Origin: Astragalus membranaceus
Taxonomy: Eukaryota; Streptophyta; Magnoliopsida; Fabales; Fabaceae
Length of the DNA stretch: 64,000 nt
NCBI GenBank assembly: GCA_039519185.1
Contig: CM076854.1
Span: 152,543,402-152,607,401, forward strand
Direction of reading: 5' to 3'
Shown in pieces: positions 1 to 10,586 of this stretch. How positions within the stretch are numbered: position 1 is the first letter of the stretch; every line of letters starts with the position of its first letter. The position numbers and the translations under genes are program-made. Below the pieces are notes generated by a model. The model was given only the letters and a program-made list of their open reading frames with translations, had not been told where the DNA came from and did not search any database.

Positions 1-2
1 AA

Positions 3-1160
3 CCTCCAGGGTTTGTTGCTCAGGGGGAGTCCTCGAGCATGGTTTGTCAAGTTCACAGGTCACTTTATGGTCTTAAACAATCTCCACGAGCCTGGTTTGG
101 CAGATTTAGCACTGTGGTACAACAGTTTGGCATGACTCGTAGTGAAGCTGACCACTCTGTATTCTACCGACATTCAGCCCAGGGATGCTTCTATCTAATT
201 GTTTATGTGGATGATATTGTTATAACTGGTAGTGATCAGCAGGGCATACTTCAATTGAAGCAACATCTCTCTAACCAGTTTCAGACTAAAGACCTTGGCC
301 GACTCCGTTACTTCTTGGGTATTGAGGTAGCCCAATCTAAGGATGGTCTTGTAATTTCACAGAGGAAATATGCTATGGATATTCTTGAAGAGACAGGTCT
401 ATTGAATGCCAAACCAGTTGACACTCCCATGGATCCAAATGTCAAACTTCTACCCAATCAGGGGGAGCCTCTTTCAGATCCTGGGAGATACAGAAGACTG
501 GTTGGGAAGTTAAATTATCTTACTGTCACACGCCCAGATATTTCCTTTGCAGTCAGTGTGGTAAGTCAATTCTTAAATTCACCTTGTCAAGATCATTGGG
601 ATGCCGTCATTCGAATCCTAAAGTATGTTAAAAGCGCTCCAGGAAAAGGTCTCATTTATGAAGATAGAGGGCACACTCAGATAGTTGGTTATTCAGACGC
701 TGATTGGGCAGGCTCACCCATCGATAGGCGATCCACTTCTAGGTATTGCGTACTAGTTAGAGGAAATCTAATATCCTGGAAAAGTAAAAAGCAAAATGTT
801 ATTGCAAGATCTAGTGCTGAAGCCGAATATAGAGCCATGGCCTTAGTAACACAAGAGCTTATTTGGTTAAAACAATTACTCAAAGAGCTTCACTTTCAAG
901 GTGATGAGAAAATGACTCTCATATGTGATAATCAAGCGGCATTGCATATTGCCTCTAATCCGGTTTTTCATGAGAGGACTAAGCACATTGAAGTAGATTG
1001 TCACTTCGTTCGAGAGAAGATTGAATCAGGAGACATCTCCACAAGTTTTGTCAAGTCAAATGATCAATTGGCCGATGTCTTCACTAAATCTCTAAGAGGG
1101 CCTCGAACCAACTACATATGTAACAAGCTCAGTGCATATGACTTATATGCTCCAGCTTGA
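3..1160 (+). CDS. Ty1/copia polyprotein, reverse transcriptase and RNase H end (5' truncated by window)
   Basis: This is the C-terminal part of a copia-type Pol polyprotein; the frame is already open at base 3, so the real start lies outside the window. The segment begins in reverse transcriptase (SLYGLKQSPRAWF, then the catalytic YVDD box near residue 70 of the segment). It ends in the copia RNase H domain (YSDADWAGSP, RSSAEAEYRA and the late ERTKHIEVDCHFVRE block). No stop or frameshift interrupts the 1.16 kb, so this copy is young or recently active compared with the other retrotransposons here. The stop codon is followed at once by a polypurine tract (GAGGGGGAG) and an LTR beginning TGTTGATTAAG. 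The element runs in the same direction as the TONSOKU-like exons that follow and seems to have inserted in one of that gene's introns. Confidence 0.93.
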   Translation, partial: PPGFVAQGESSSMVCQVHRSLYGLKQSPRAWFGRFSTVVQQFGMTRSEADHSVFYRHSAQGCFYLIVYVDDIVITGSDQQGILQLKQHLSNQFQTKDLGRLRYFLGIEVAQSKDGLVISQRKYAMDILEETGLLNAKPVDTPMDPNVKLLPNQGEPLSDPGRYRRLVGKLNYLTVTRPDISFAVSVVSQFLNSPCQDHWDAVIRILKYVKSAPGKGLIYEDRGHTQIVGYSDADWAGSPIDRRSTSRYCVLVRGNLISWKSKKQNVIARSSAEAEYRAMALVTQELIWLKQLLKELHFQGDEKMTLICDNQAALHIASNPVFHERTKHIEVDCHFVREKIESGDISTSFVKSNDQLADVFTKSLRGPRTNYICNKLSAYDLYAPA

Positions 1161-1167
1161 GGGGGAG

Positions 1168-1328
1168 TGTTGATTAAGTTATATATATGTTGTAATTATA
1201 ATTGTAATTATCCGGCCCATTTATAAGGCCCATTAGGGTTAGTCTTAGAATAGTCTATATATATCATTTACCACTTGTATACAATACACGGTATTTCAAT
1301 ATATGTCTCTCAGTTTTCTCATTTCACA
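1168..1328 (+). repeat. 3' LTR of the copia element
   Basis: The LTR starts TGTTGATTAAG directly after the polypurine tract at 1160-1167 and most likely ends ...ATTTCACA. It contains TATA-like stretches (TATATATATC) and is short (about 160 bp). The 5' LTR is outside the window, so neither its identity nor a target duplication can be checked; the right edge is uncertain by a few bases. Confidence 0.7.
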
Positions 1329-1363
1329 GTGCTTATCTTCTTTCATGCTGGTGCTGCTACTAG

Positions 1364-3688
1364 GTCCCTGTGCTCATTAAAACTATCCGAAAGCCACCTT
1401 GGACGGCCTTTTGCAAAAGCTCTTTTTGCAACTCTTCTTGATTTTTCCTCTAGCATATCTATCCTTGACCTTTCTGAAAATGGAGTAAGTTTTTTATCTA
1501 GATAATCTACTTTCTGTATTTTGTCTTATTATTGTAAGCTAACATAAAGTTTCATTCATACTCGTCAAGATAGCGGGATGGCTTTCTGACTTTAACAGGA
1601 GATTCCCAAAAGGAAAGTCCTTGCAATCGTTGCGTGTACTCAATCTGAGGTAGCACCATACTAAATAGCTGTATGTTTTCTGTGTGATATGAAAACACTT
1701 TAATAATCGACTTTAGTTGGCTGGGATGGAAATTTGTATGTGTGCAGAAAATATGTCATAGTGTTTCTCTATAACTTTATTACGCTTTTTGTACATATCT
1801 ATGCATGGTGTCTTGATTCGATCGTTTTTTTTTTGTTTAGTTTAATATGAGCTGCTGTAAGATAGTGTTGATCAGCATGTCTAACTAATGTTTTCCATTT
1901 CAGTCAGCATTTTATGAACAGAAAGAGTTTTTAATCTGGTTTTAGTCTCATAGGGGAAACAATTTAAAGAAAGCTGATGCAGAAAGTCTTAGATATGCTC
2001 TTGCTTGCATGCCTAACTTGGAGGACCTGGATTTAAGTGACAATTCGATTGGGGATGAAGGAATCAGGTCAATTGTATTTCAATTTTGTAGCTAATTTTG
2101 ATTATACAAAATTAGAGGAGTGTCTAATTGTCTATCATCAAACATACAGGAAGTTAACTCCCTGTTTTGTTGAAACATCTGAAACGTGCTCCCACATGAC
2201 TTGTTTGAAATTTGAGAGTTGTGAGTTGTCCTTTGATGGAGTGAATCATCTCCTGCGTTCCCTAACTACCTTTAAAGGGCCATTGAAGTCTCTTTCTGTT
2301 GCTGACAATTACCTTGGCAGGTTTGTGTATATATACAATAAAATCTCATTACTCATCACTCAATTCATCTCTCCATCTGTATTCTGATTGATTTTTCATA
2401 TGAAGACGAGTTGCAGAAGCTCTGGGAAGTTTTTTGAGCACGCCTATCGAAATAGTTGATCTTGCAGGCATTGGATTTGGTCCATCCGGTTTTCAAGAGA
2501 TTCAAAATTTTATAAGGGGGGAGCTTAATTTGGTGAAAATCAATATAAGGTTAGAATTAATAGCTAATATCATGCTATTTTTTATGTTTAATGTCATATA
2601 ATGAAATGACTCATTTTTCCTTATTGGCAGCAAAAACCGTGGTGGGATTGAAACAGCCAAGTTTTTGTCAAAACTCTTGCCACATGCTCCACAACTAACT
2701 GATGTGAATGCAGCAAGCAATCTTATGCCGGTTGAATCATTATCCATCATCTCCACTGCTTTAAAATGTGCAAAAGGTACTTGTGCTGTTAATATCTTTT
2801 CTATTGGTGACCTCTTGCCTCTTAGATGCTGGCAGGTAGTAACTGTGTGATTATTAAATTGATTCGTTGCTTAACCATGCCCACTAAACTCCCATCTATG
2901 GCTATGTTGTCAATAGCATGTGAGGGCCTCTATGGAGGTCTGCAGCTGTTTGCACACTCTAGGGATGCATTTCTCGAAACGTCTGAAAACCCAAAATACT
3001 CGCAAAATTTTATAGTTAGTGATGTAGGTATTTTCTTGTTTTTGGGTCAAAAAACAGGGGTTTCAAAGCTGAACTCCCTTTGTGGAATGATAACTATTAT
3101 ATCAACTCATATGCGCCTTTAGTCACTTGTACTCCGCACCCATCTGGCATTTTTAAATTTTTGAGCATGTCTACTTACATAGCATGAATTGTTTAATCTT
3201 TTTTTTTATCAGTATGAATTGATTAATCTGTACAAAAAAAAATTAGAATAGTGCCCTATGCACCGCTATCCAAAATTAATAACTAATGATATGTGGTTTC
3301 TAAGATACTGTTAGTATCATATTGTAGTTGCAATAAGCAACTGATTTCAGCTAGAATACTCCTAGTTCAGCATCCTTTTTTACTAGAACTTATCTGATAT
3401 CTTCTAGGACAGTACTTGTTGAACCAATATAAATTTAAATCTAGATAACTAAAATGCATTTTGAAGCACCAAAAATTTATGTTTCGAATCTTGGACAGCT
3501 TCAAATTTAACTATGTGAAAGTTATTTTTGCTATAGGTAATGTTCGGCATTTGGACTTGAGTGGACATACATGGGACTATAAGCCAGAGCATGTTTCCCT
3601 GTGCAGTGACTTTGTACATGATGAAAAGCCTATATTGATTCTTCCAAAACCATTAGCCGTTGCTGCTCCTTATGACAATGATCCTTAG
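1364..3688 (+). CDS. TSK: TONSOKU-like protein, C-terminal leucine-rich-repeat exons
   Basis: Seven exons can be joined in phase: 1364-1484, 1570-1649, 1954-2067, 2150-2320, 2406-2549, 2631-2776 and 3537-3688, all with GT-AG introns, giving 308 residues and a TAG stop. The translation is a ribonuclease-inhibitor-type LRR array (LKLSESHLG, ILDLSENG, LDLSDNSIGDEGIR, LSVADNYLG, HLDLSGHTW) ending in APYDNDP. From memory this order matches the C-terminus of plant TONSOKU/BRUSHY1/MGOUN3, a nuclear protein of replication-coupled chromatin maintenance (animal TONSL has a comparable LRR end). The N-terminal TPR part is not present; it should lie upstream, beyond a copia insertion whose LTR ends about 35 bp before the first visible acceptor. 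The last intron (2777-3536) is the longest. Another RNI-type LRR protein cannot be excluded. Confidence 0.62.
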
Positions 3689-3966
3689 AAATCAAAATTT
3701 GTTTGATTTCAATTATGTTGTATACTGCATATACAATTAAAAGTTGTTTTTGTTTTCTTTCTCTGTCATCATGTATGTTAGCTCAGTTTCATGCATGATG
3801 CTGAGAAATTTTGATTAGTTTTTCCATGTCTTGCTAGATCACTTCACAGTAGAACATAGTTATGAAAACTTAATACCTGCTTATAGTACTGATAGATTTC
3901 TCTTGTGTGTTTTTAAGCAATCCGCACCCATCTGGCATTTTTAAATTTTTGAGCATGTCTACTTAC
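3133..3966 (+). repeat. Exact 46-bp direct repeat bracketing the last TONSOKU-like exon
   Basis: The same 46 bases (starting TCCGCACCCATCTGGC, ending GTCTACTTAC) occur at 3133-3178 in the last intron and at 3921-3966 downstream of the stop codon. The 742 bp between them hold the terminal exon. I saw no repeat of the flanking sequence beyond the 46 bp. Confidence 0.85.
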
Positions 3967-4443
3967 TAGTCTTCCTTACGGTTTCCAATTTTACGGTAGT
4001 TAGTAGTTCATTAGATGCTGTGCTGCCTGGGGGGCATATGTAGTTTATTTACTGTACACGTATCAACTAAAAAGACACCTTTTTTTTCGAACCAAAAAAA
4101 GACGAATTTTTTTAATGACGCTATTGAAACGCTTGATTTATGGTTGGTTATTTTCATAAAGGGTTCGACAATCCACTGTTCTCTCAGGTTCGGATCCATT
4201 ATTTGCACCAGAATGTTAGTGACATCGCTTTTTGCACGTGTGTATGTCAGCTTTGCTTTCTGCATGGATTATTAAAGTTAATCTGGTTTGTTTACACATT
4301 CTTGCAAATGTGAGCTGTTAGACTTGTGATTAATTTGTAATAACAACTTGCTTTCAAAGCTTTTATACAATAATCATGTCAGAATCTTGGTTTTTTAATA
4401 AGGAAAAAACATTCATTTATACTTTTTGTGGTCTTAAGTGTGG
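3689..4443. other. 3' flank of the TONSOKU-like gene, no gene seen
   Basis: AT-rich sequence that should contain the 3' UTR and polyadenylation region. Apart from the second copy of the 46-bp repeat, no coding or mobile signature was recognised before the hAT element. Confidence 0.5.
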
Positions 4444-5463
4444 ATTTTAACTAGGGGTGTGCAAACAATAAGGTTAACCAGCCCACATTAACTAATTGGA
4501 CCACACCACACCAAAAAAGCCCATATCCATTTACATGGTTTTTGAACCAGACCTATTTTTAAAATAAAATCAGTGCTCTAATTTAAAAACAGTAAACCGG
4601 TTTGCAAACATTAACCCAATTACTTAATATCTCTTCTTTTCTCAAATCACAAAACGCAAATTTGACACTAGCGTGAAGAACGCTAAATCCCAAATCGCTA
4701 CCCTCTCTAAAATGCAAACATCAAAATCGAGTAGAAACTAATGTTCTTGCGCGCAGAAGAATCAAATCACAGAGAAGAATCGAATCGCTATACCTAATTT
4801 CAGAATCGCGAAGAAGAATCGAATCTCACTCTCGTTCACGCGTCAGATTCTTCTTCTTCAAATCTTGCTTCATTATTGTTCTCCTTCAGGTTTTTTCTTT
4901 TTCTGCCATATTTCGCATTAAAAGGAGTAAAGTGTTGTTTTTGATATGAAGTTATTAACTTCTGTATATTTGTGCAAGTATTAGAAGTATTTGTGCAGTT
5001 ATTAACTTCTGATATTGAGGTCATGTTTAATTGGTTGAGCAGATATTAGATATTAGACTCTTGGTTAAGAAGATGGTTAATTAACTCACTGAATATGCCA
5101 AACAAAAAATGAGCAACCTTCATGACTAATTTGACCCTTTCTTCTGCCTTTTGTAAGTGGATTGAGGAATATAATATGTAAGTGGTTAAGATAATAGATT
5201 CTGTCTTTTGTTATTAGAAACTTGTCTAAGACAGAAACCTTAACATGGTTTCTTACTGTGCTGAAGGTGTGTTTGATGGTCATGGTCCTTCCAATAAAAT
5301 GATATTAGTCTCCTGTATTTCACTAAACATGGTTTTATAATAGATTTAAACACATCTCAAATCATAAATTTTTCATGTTGCATTGTGGTTGACCTTTTTT
5401 TATAATAGTTCAAGCTTCCAGTGACTGATAAAAACTTAGTTCAATCTCTTTTGATTTGCAATT

Positions 5464-6444
5464 ATGTGTGAAACTGTTTTTGATTTAGTTGTTTATGTTT
5501 TAGTGAGTACTAATTCAGATTTTCTTGAAGTGTGTAGATCTGTTTGTCATTTGGTAATATGGATCCTCATGATGGCTCCGAGACAGCAAATGTATGTTAC
5601 TGAATTGACTAAGGACACAGGTATGATTACAAGTGAAGATTGGGATCATGTTCAATTCCTTCTTCCATTTTTAAAAATTTTCTATAATGCTACACTGTGC
5701 ATTTCTGGGACTTCATATTTGACCAGCAACCTTTATATGTATGAAGTTTTTGGTATTGGAAAAGAAATTTCAATAATGTGTAATTCTGGTGATGAAAAGG
5801 CAAAGTCAATGGCTATAAGGATGAAGACAAAATATAATAAGTATTGGGGAAATCCTGACAGCCTTAACATGTTGTTGTTGACTGCTCTTGTACTCGATCC
5901 TTGACGTAAATTGAAGTTTGTGGAATGGATGTCGTGTAAGATTTATAGTAGTGCTGACGCGGCTTCTTTAAAAGACAAATTAGAGTTGCATTTGAAATCT
6001 ATTTATGAGGAATATTCTGGTGTGGTCGTGTCTGTAAGTAATCATGTCAATCAGTCGGGTGCTACTGAAGAAATTGATGCGTATGATTGTTCTGAATTCT
6101 ACGCCACAAATGGGTGCAGCACAACAGAGTATGAATTCACGAAGTATTTTAAAGAAGATTTAGAACAGCGTAGCCCAGATTTTGATTTGCTAGAATGGTG
6201 GAAGGTAAACTCCAGCCGATTCCCAATTCTTGGTAAAATTGCAAGAGATGTATTAGCTATACCTATTTCCACTGTTGCCTCTGAAGCTGCTTTTAGTACT
6301 GGGGGGAGAGTCCTTGATGACTATCGTAGTTCTTTAACCCCTACTATGGTGGAAGCACTCATTTGTAGCCAAGATTGGCTCAAAGGAGCATCTTCAACGC
6401 TTCTTACTACCGATGATCTTGATGAACTTGAGCAAATTGAATGA
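5464..6444 (+). pseudogene. hAT transposase (RNase H-like fold and hAT dimerisation domain), nonsense-interrupted
   Basis: Two consecutive reading frames in the same phase, 5464-5904 and 5911-6444, are separated by one TGA at 5902-5904. The first half resembles the DUF4413/RNase H-like part of plant zf-BED hAT transposases (WDHVQFLLPFL, KAKSMAIRMKTKYNKYWG, LLLTALVLDP). The second half ends in the canonical hAT C-terminal dimerisation region (FDLLEWWKVNSSRFP, LAIPISTVASEAAFS, SSLTPTMVEALICSQDWL). The TGA is followed by CGT AAA, where the family normally has Arg or Lys, so a CGA-to-TGA change is likely. No BED zinc finger is visible upstream, so the N-terminal part is missing. A GT-AG pair just after the stop (donor 6447, acceptor near 6520) suggests a 3' UTR intron. 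Confidence 0.88.
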
Positions 6445-6884
6445 GGTAAAGTACAAAAAGATGTAGTTAATTACTTATTATACTTGATATATAATAAAAT
6501 TTATTTCTTTGTTTTGTAGAAGTATTTGTTGCGCAAGATGTCGGTAGCTCTTCGGTCCCAATTACACTTGAGGATGATTGATGGCATCTAAAATCTGATA
6601 GTACAGGTTAGTTATTAACACATTTGTATGTTGTAATTTAACAATTTAACAACAACATATGCTCATTAATATTAGTTGTAAGTAGTCACTAAACTGTATG
6701 TCAGTGGTTGAATTTCTATATGCTGTCATTTTGTATATACTAATTGATATAGTCTGCTTAGAGCTGATAATTATTATAGCCTGTGTGTTTAAATTGGATT
6801 ACAACCTTTTCTTGAAGGCAACGTTTTTTTGTTTCAAAATTGCATCAGGTATTGATGATCAGTGCAAGAATGGAGGAGTCAAAA

Positions 6885-7050
6885 ACTTTGTTAAGCTTTT
6901 GAGTGATTGGACTGGTTCTCAAGGATACTGGTTGTATACCAATGTTAAACTTTGTTAAGCTTTTGAGTGATTGGTTTGGTTCTCAAGGATACTGCTTATA
7001 TGCTAATGTTAAACTTTGTTAAGCTTTTGAGTATTTGGTCTGGTTCCATA
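6885..7050 (+). repeat. 64-bp tandem repeat, about 2.5 copies, inside the hAT element
   Basis: Units beginning ACTTTGTTAAGCTTTTGAGT start at 6885, 6949 and 7013, an exact 64-bp period with a few substitutions. It lies 3' of the transposase remnant. Confidence 0.85.
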
Positions 7051-7427
7051 TTGTTATGCCAAGGAGACAATTTTATGTATTTTACTAATGTTCGATTTAA
7101 ATGTAATTTTTATAGCCATCGTGAGTCAATACAAAAAAAAATAAGCAGTTTTTAAAGTAATAAAACTAGTTTTTCTGCAGTTGGTAACTGATTCAGTCCA
7201 AAAAAATCCTTTTTTTCAACAGATCTGCGAAAATTGGTTTGGCCAAAAACTGGTTTGCGAATAGGGTAACCCCAAAAAGCCGGTTTTAAAACGGAAACTG
7301 GTTTAAAACCAAACCGAAACCAATTTGGTGTAAAAACCATTTTTTTGCAAAAACGGTTTCTGAACCGAATTGCTTATCTGGTGCAGTTTGGTGCAGTTCT
7401 TGCACCATGGACACCCCTAATTTTAAC

Positions 7428-7886
7428 TTTGACATTCATGTGGTTCCACCTTAGTTATTGATTTCATAATAGACTTCACACTTCATTGCCCAACCTACAT
7501 CATCAAGGTATATGAGAGATGAAAAAGACATTCCACCGATGAGATGATGAAACATAGTAGGGTCATCTTATAATGGAATCCCTGAAAGAACAGTGTTAGG
7601 ATAGAGATGCATTATTATCAACATAGTTTTTTGTCCCTACTATAACATTAGTTATTAGTCATGCATTTGGCACCATGTTTTTACTAAAACACCCCCCTAA
7701 AAGTATTTCTTTGAAAGTTTATTTCCAGGTGACATAAATTATCCAAAATAAACCTGTGGAAGTACACATCCCAAAGTTAATTTCATGATGAGAGTGCATA
7801 CTAGCAAAAACATGTGGGTGTTAATAGTTACTCCTTACATTTTTTAATTGAAAAGTTTGTTTCAAAACAGTAGACTAATACCTCAT
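7428..7886. other. Intergenic, no feature recognised
   Basis: AT-rich sequence between the hAT and Mutator-like elements. No coding frame of note. The last nine bases (7878-7886, ATACCTCAT) are the left target duplication of the next element. Confidence 0.5.
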
Positions 7887-9138
7887 GGGATTTTTTTTTT
7901 TACCCCCATCATCTCCCCAGCTACCCCCATCGACCCTGCGAAAAGACGCAATTGCCCTTAACAAAATTTAAAAATCCCGAACGTATCCTGATTTCAATTT
8001 TTTTTTTTGGAAATCGGATTTAGGTAAATCCGATTTCCACTAAAAATTTTAAAAAATTTAAATCGGATTTAGGTAAATCCGATTTCCACTAAAAATTTAA
8101 AAAATTTAAATCGGATTTATTTAAGATGGGGTAGATCCGCTTTTAAAAATAACAAATCGGATTTACCTTAAGTGGGCTAAATCCGATTTGTTATTTTTAA
8201 AAGCGGATCTACCCCATCATATAAGGTAAATCCGCTTTGAAAAATAACCAAAGCGGATTTACCTTATGTGGGGGTAAATCCGCTTTGTTAACCTAATTAA
8301 TAAATAAATAAATCAGTTAAAATTTTAGAAACAAATTTCGACCGTCTTTTGGTTCTGTTTAGTGTGTAGTTCGTTAACACGTGACGATATTGTACGCCGG
8401 GAGAATAATTTAGGCTAAAAAATCAGTTTTCGGGCAACCTACTCAAATTGTAATGAAACCACATTCTTTAAATCCGAAAAATATCAAGGATCAATACTCC
8501 TCAAGAAGGAACTTCTTTCAGGACTGGGGACCTCAAAATCCCAAATTCCATCGTTTACTATTTTTTATTAATTTTTTTAATTTTTCATAATCTCCAAAAA
8601 ATCTGAAAAAATTTGCATAACCTTATTTTGGTTTTATTAGATTTTTAGTGGTGTTTTTATAATTTTTGGATTAGTTTTGGCTGTTTAACAGATTTTTAGT
8701 AGCATTTTATAACCTTTTTTAAACACATTAAATAAAAAACAATTTTTTTTAATAACAAAATCGGATTTACCTTAGGTGGGATAAATCCGATTTTCTTTTT
8801 TTTAGGGAAATCGGATTTACCTTAGGTGGGATAAATCCGATTTTCTCTTTTTTTAGGGAAATCGGATTTATGTGCCCACCAGGTAAATCCGATTTCCAAA
8901 ATAACAAAGCGGATTTACCTTCAGCTAAGGTAAATCCGCTTTGTTATTTTTGAAATCGGATTTACCTATTGGGAACCCCCATCTGAGGTAAATCCGACTT
9001 TAAAAATAACAAAGCGGATTTACCTCAAATGGAGGTAAATCCGAGCGAACTGAAAATTGGGCAGGGGTATTTTCGGGTTTCACTTTTATGTGGGGGTAGC
9101 TAGGGAGATGATGGGGGTAAAAAAAAAAAAAAGACCCA
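7887..9138. mobile_element. Mutator-like non-autonomous TIR element, 1252 bp, packed with palindromic GGATTTA modules
   Basis: The two ends are inverted repeats of about 45 bp: GGGATTTT...TACCCCCATCATCTCC on the left (7887-7930) and its near-complement on the right (9090-9138, ending GGGGGTA, an A-run, then GACCC). The 9-bp sequence ATACCTCAT flanks both sides (7878-7886 and 9139-9147); a 9-bp duplication and long TIRs are the mark of the Mutator superfamily. No transposase is present. The interior carries two blocks (about 8010-8300 and 8755-9050) of repeated inverted modules in which (A/G)AAATCGGATTTA or AAAGCGGATTTA faces its reverse complement across a short variable loop. About eleven such hairpins can be counted. 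The central 450 bp between the blocks is unrelated unique sequence. Confidence 0.88.
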
Positions 9139-9147
9139 TACCTCATT

Positions 9148-9985
9148 TCAATTTAGGGACTGTAGCCCATTGTCCCTTTTTAAAATACCTAAGAATTTCC
9201 AAGCGTTCTTGACCAAAAAAAAAGAGAATTTCCAAGCGTTTTGCATCGCCCAACCTGTAGAGTTACAAGCAACTGCATTGGCTTTTATCTTATTGAACTG
9301 AAATAATGTTAGTATATAAGACCCGCTAATGACTAACATGCTAAAGCAAAAGGGGAAGTGGACAATCTTTTTTTAAAAAAATCAAATAATAATAATAATA
9401 TATCTTTTTAAAATTTTGAACTATGTCCAAAATGGGTTGTTGATTAGGCTTTGTCATGAAGTAAGCCTTTTTTTCAATCTCTCTTTGTGGCAGTTTCCAT
9501 CAACTAATATCAAAGCTTATCCTTTCTCGAAATTTATTTAACAAACTGTGTATAGTAATAATGCATTTAAAAGACATGTGAACAAACAACTTTTAGTTTT
9601 TATGAGGAGGAAGTGGAACTACTTATATATTTTAATATGAAGTCTTAACCATCATTGCATGATGAATATGTGGAGATGCAGGGTATCATGATTCATGGGA
9701 CCATCTTGATGTCTACTTTGCACGTTGCCATTGGACAAAAGTGAAGCTTTCACCATCTTTGTAGTTCGCTTGTTTACAAGTTGATACTATACTATGGTTT
9801 CATGAATTCTCATATTCATAAGAAGCAACAATTTGTTGCTTCTTATTGAAGATACATTTGCCATATTGCAACATAAATATAAATATGCACTTGCTTGCTT
9901 GAAAGTCAATTAAATTCTTTATCAGAAAAAAAAAAGAAAATCCATTAATTCCATAAAATGATCACCTACGCAGACAAATTAAACC
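9148..9985. other. Intergenic, no feature recognised
   Basis: AT-rich sequence with short A-runs and an AAT microsatellite near 9386. Small open frames look random. Confidence 0.45.
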
Positions 9986-9988
9986 AGA

Positions 9989-10136
9989 CACTAATGGAAA
10001 AAAGCATTTTATATCGGTTAAAATTGATATAAAAAGTGTAATTTTAATTACAAAACTACCACCGCGTCACTTTTAACATCAGGCCGTTTTTAACCGATAT
10101 AAATAGCAGTTATAAAAAGCATTTTTCCCACTAGTG
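9989..10136. mobile_element. CACTA-type MITE, 148 bp
   Basis: It begins CACTAATGGAAAAAAGC and ends so that the other strand reads CACTAGTGGGAAAAATGC. The 3-bp sequence AGA lies directly outside both ends (9986-9988 and 10137-10139), the duplication size of CACTA (En/Spm) elements. Internal inverted ATATCGGTT/AACCGATAT motifs mimic CACTA subterminal repeats. Too short to code for anything. Confidence 0.85.
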
Positions 10137-10586
10137 AGACACACTTTATTCGTTTTATATAAATGTGTTGTCCATGTAAATTTTTTTGGCATAGTTTAAC
10201 TTGCAAGCAAGTCACTTGATACAATAATGTTATTCAGCCAAATTTGGAGAGCCAAATTTAGCCAAATGTACCAATACGTATACATATGTATTGCGTGGGA
10301 CCCAATGGAAAGGTTAAATAAAATAAAATAATAATAAACTTGACTCAATTAAAAAAGGAAAGAAACACTGGAAACGAAATTTGAAGGAACGACATATCGT
10401 TCTTCTTCTTCTTCTCCACATTTCTAGGTTGCCAACCTCTCCACCACTCTCTCATCACTCGCACAATTTTCTCATCAGTCGCACAAAAAGATGAGTCGTC
10501 CAAGTATGTCATGACTTCCATGGAACTACGAACAACTCGTGTTTCTTTCTCAGCGAACACCTCTCATCTCTCATCACTAGGATTCC

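Larger units (their letters stand above)
4452..7419 (+). mobile_element. hAT transposon, 2968 bp, with 8-bp target duplication
   Basis: The ends are inverted repeats: TAGGGGTGTGCA on the left, and TAGGGGTGTCCA when the right end is read on the other strand (11 of 12 match). The 8-bp sequence ATTTTAAC lies directly outside both ends (4444-4451 and 7420-7427), as expected for hAT insertion. Inside are a transposase remnant (5464-6444), a short tandem repeat (6885-7050) and GGTTT/AACCGG-rich subterminal sequence near the right end (about 7160-7400). The element is non-autonomous because its transposase is broken, but the terminal structure is intact, so it could be mobilised in trans. Confidence 0.92.

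Noticed and set aside
7990..9060. Regularly repeated palindromes resembling a CRISPR array
   Set aside because: Spacers are not of uniform length, the repeats are inverted pairs, the genome is a plant, and the block sits inside a Mutator-type TIR element.
10345..10560. 71-codon minus-strand frame rich in Lys, Arg and Trp
   Set aside because: No family resemblance; it overlaps the proposed element end and a CTT microsatellite.
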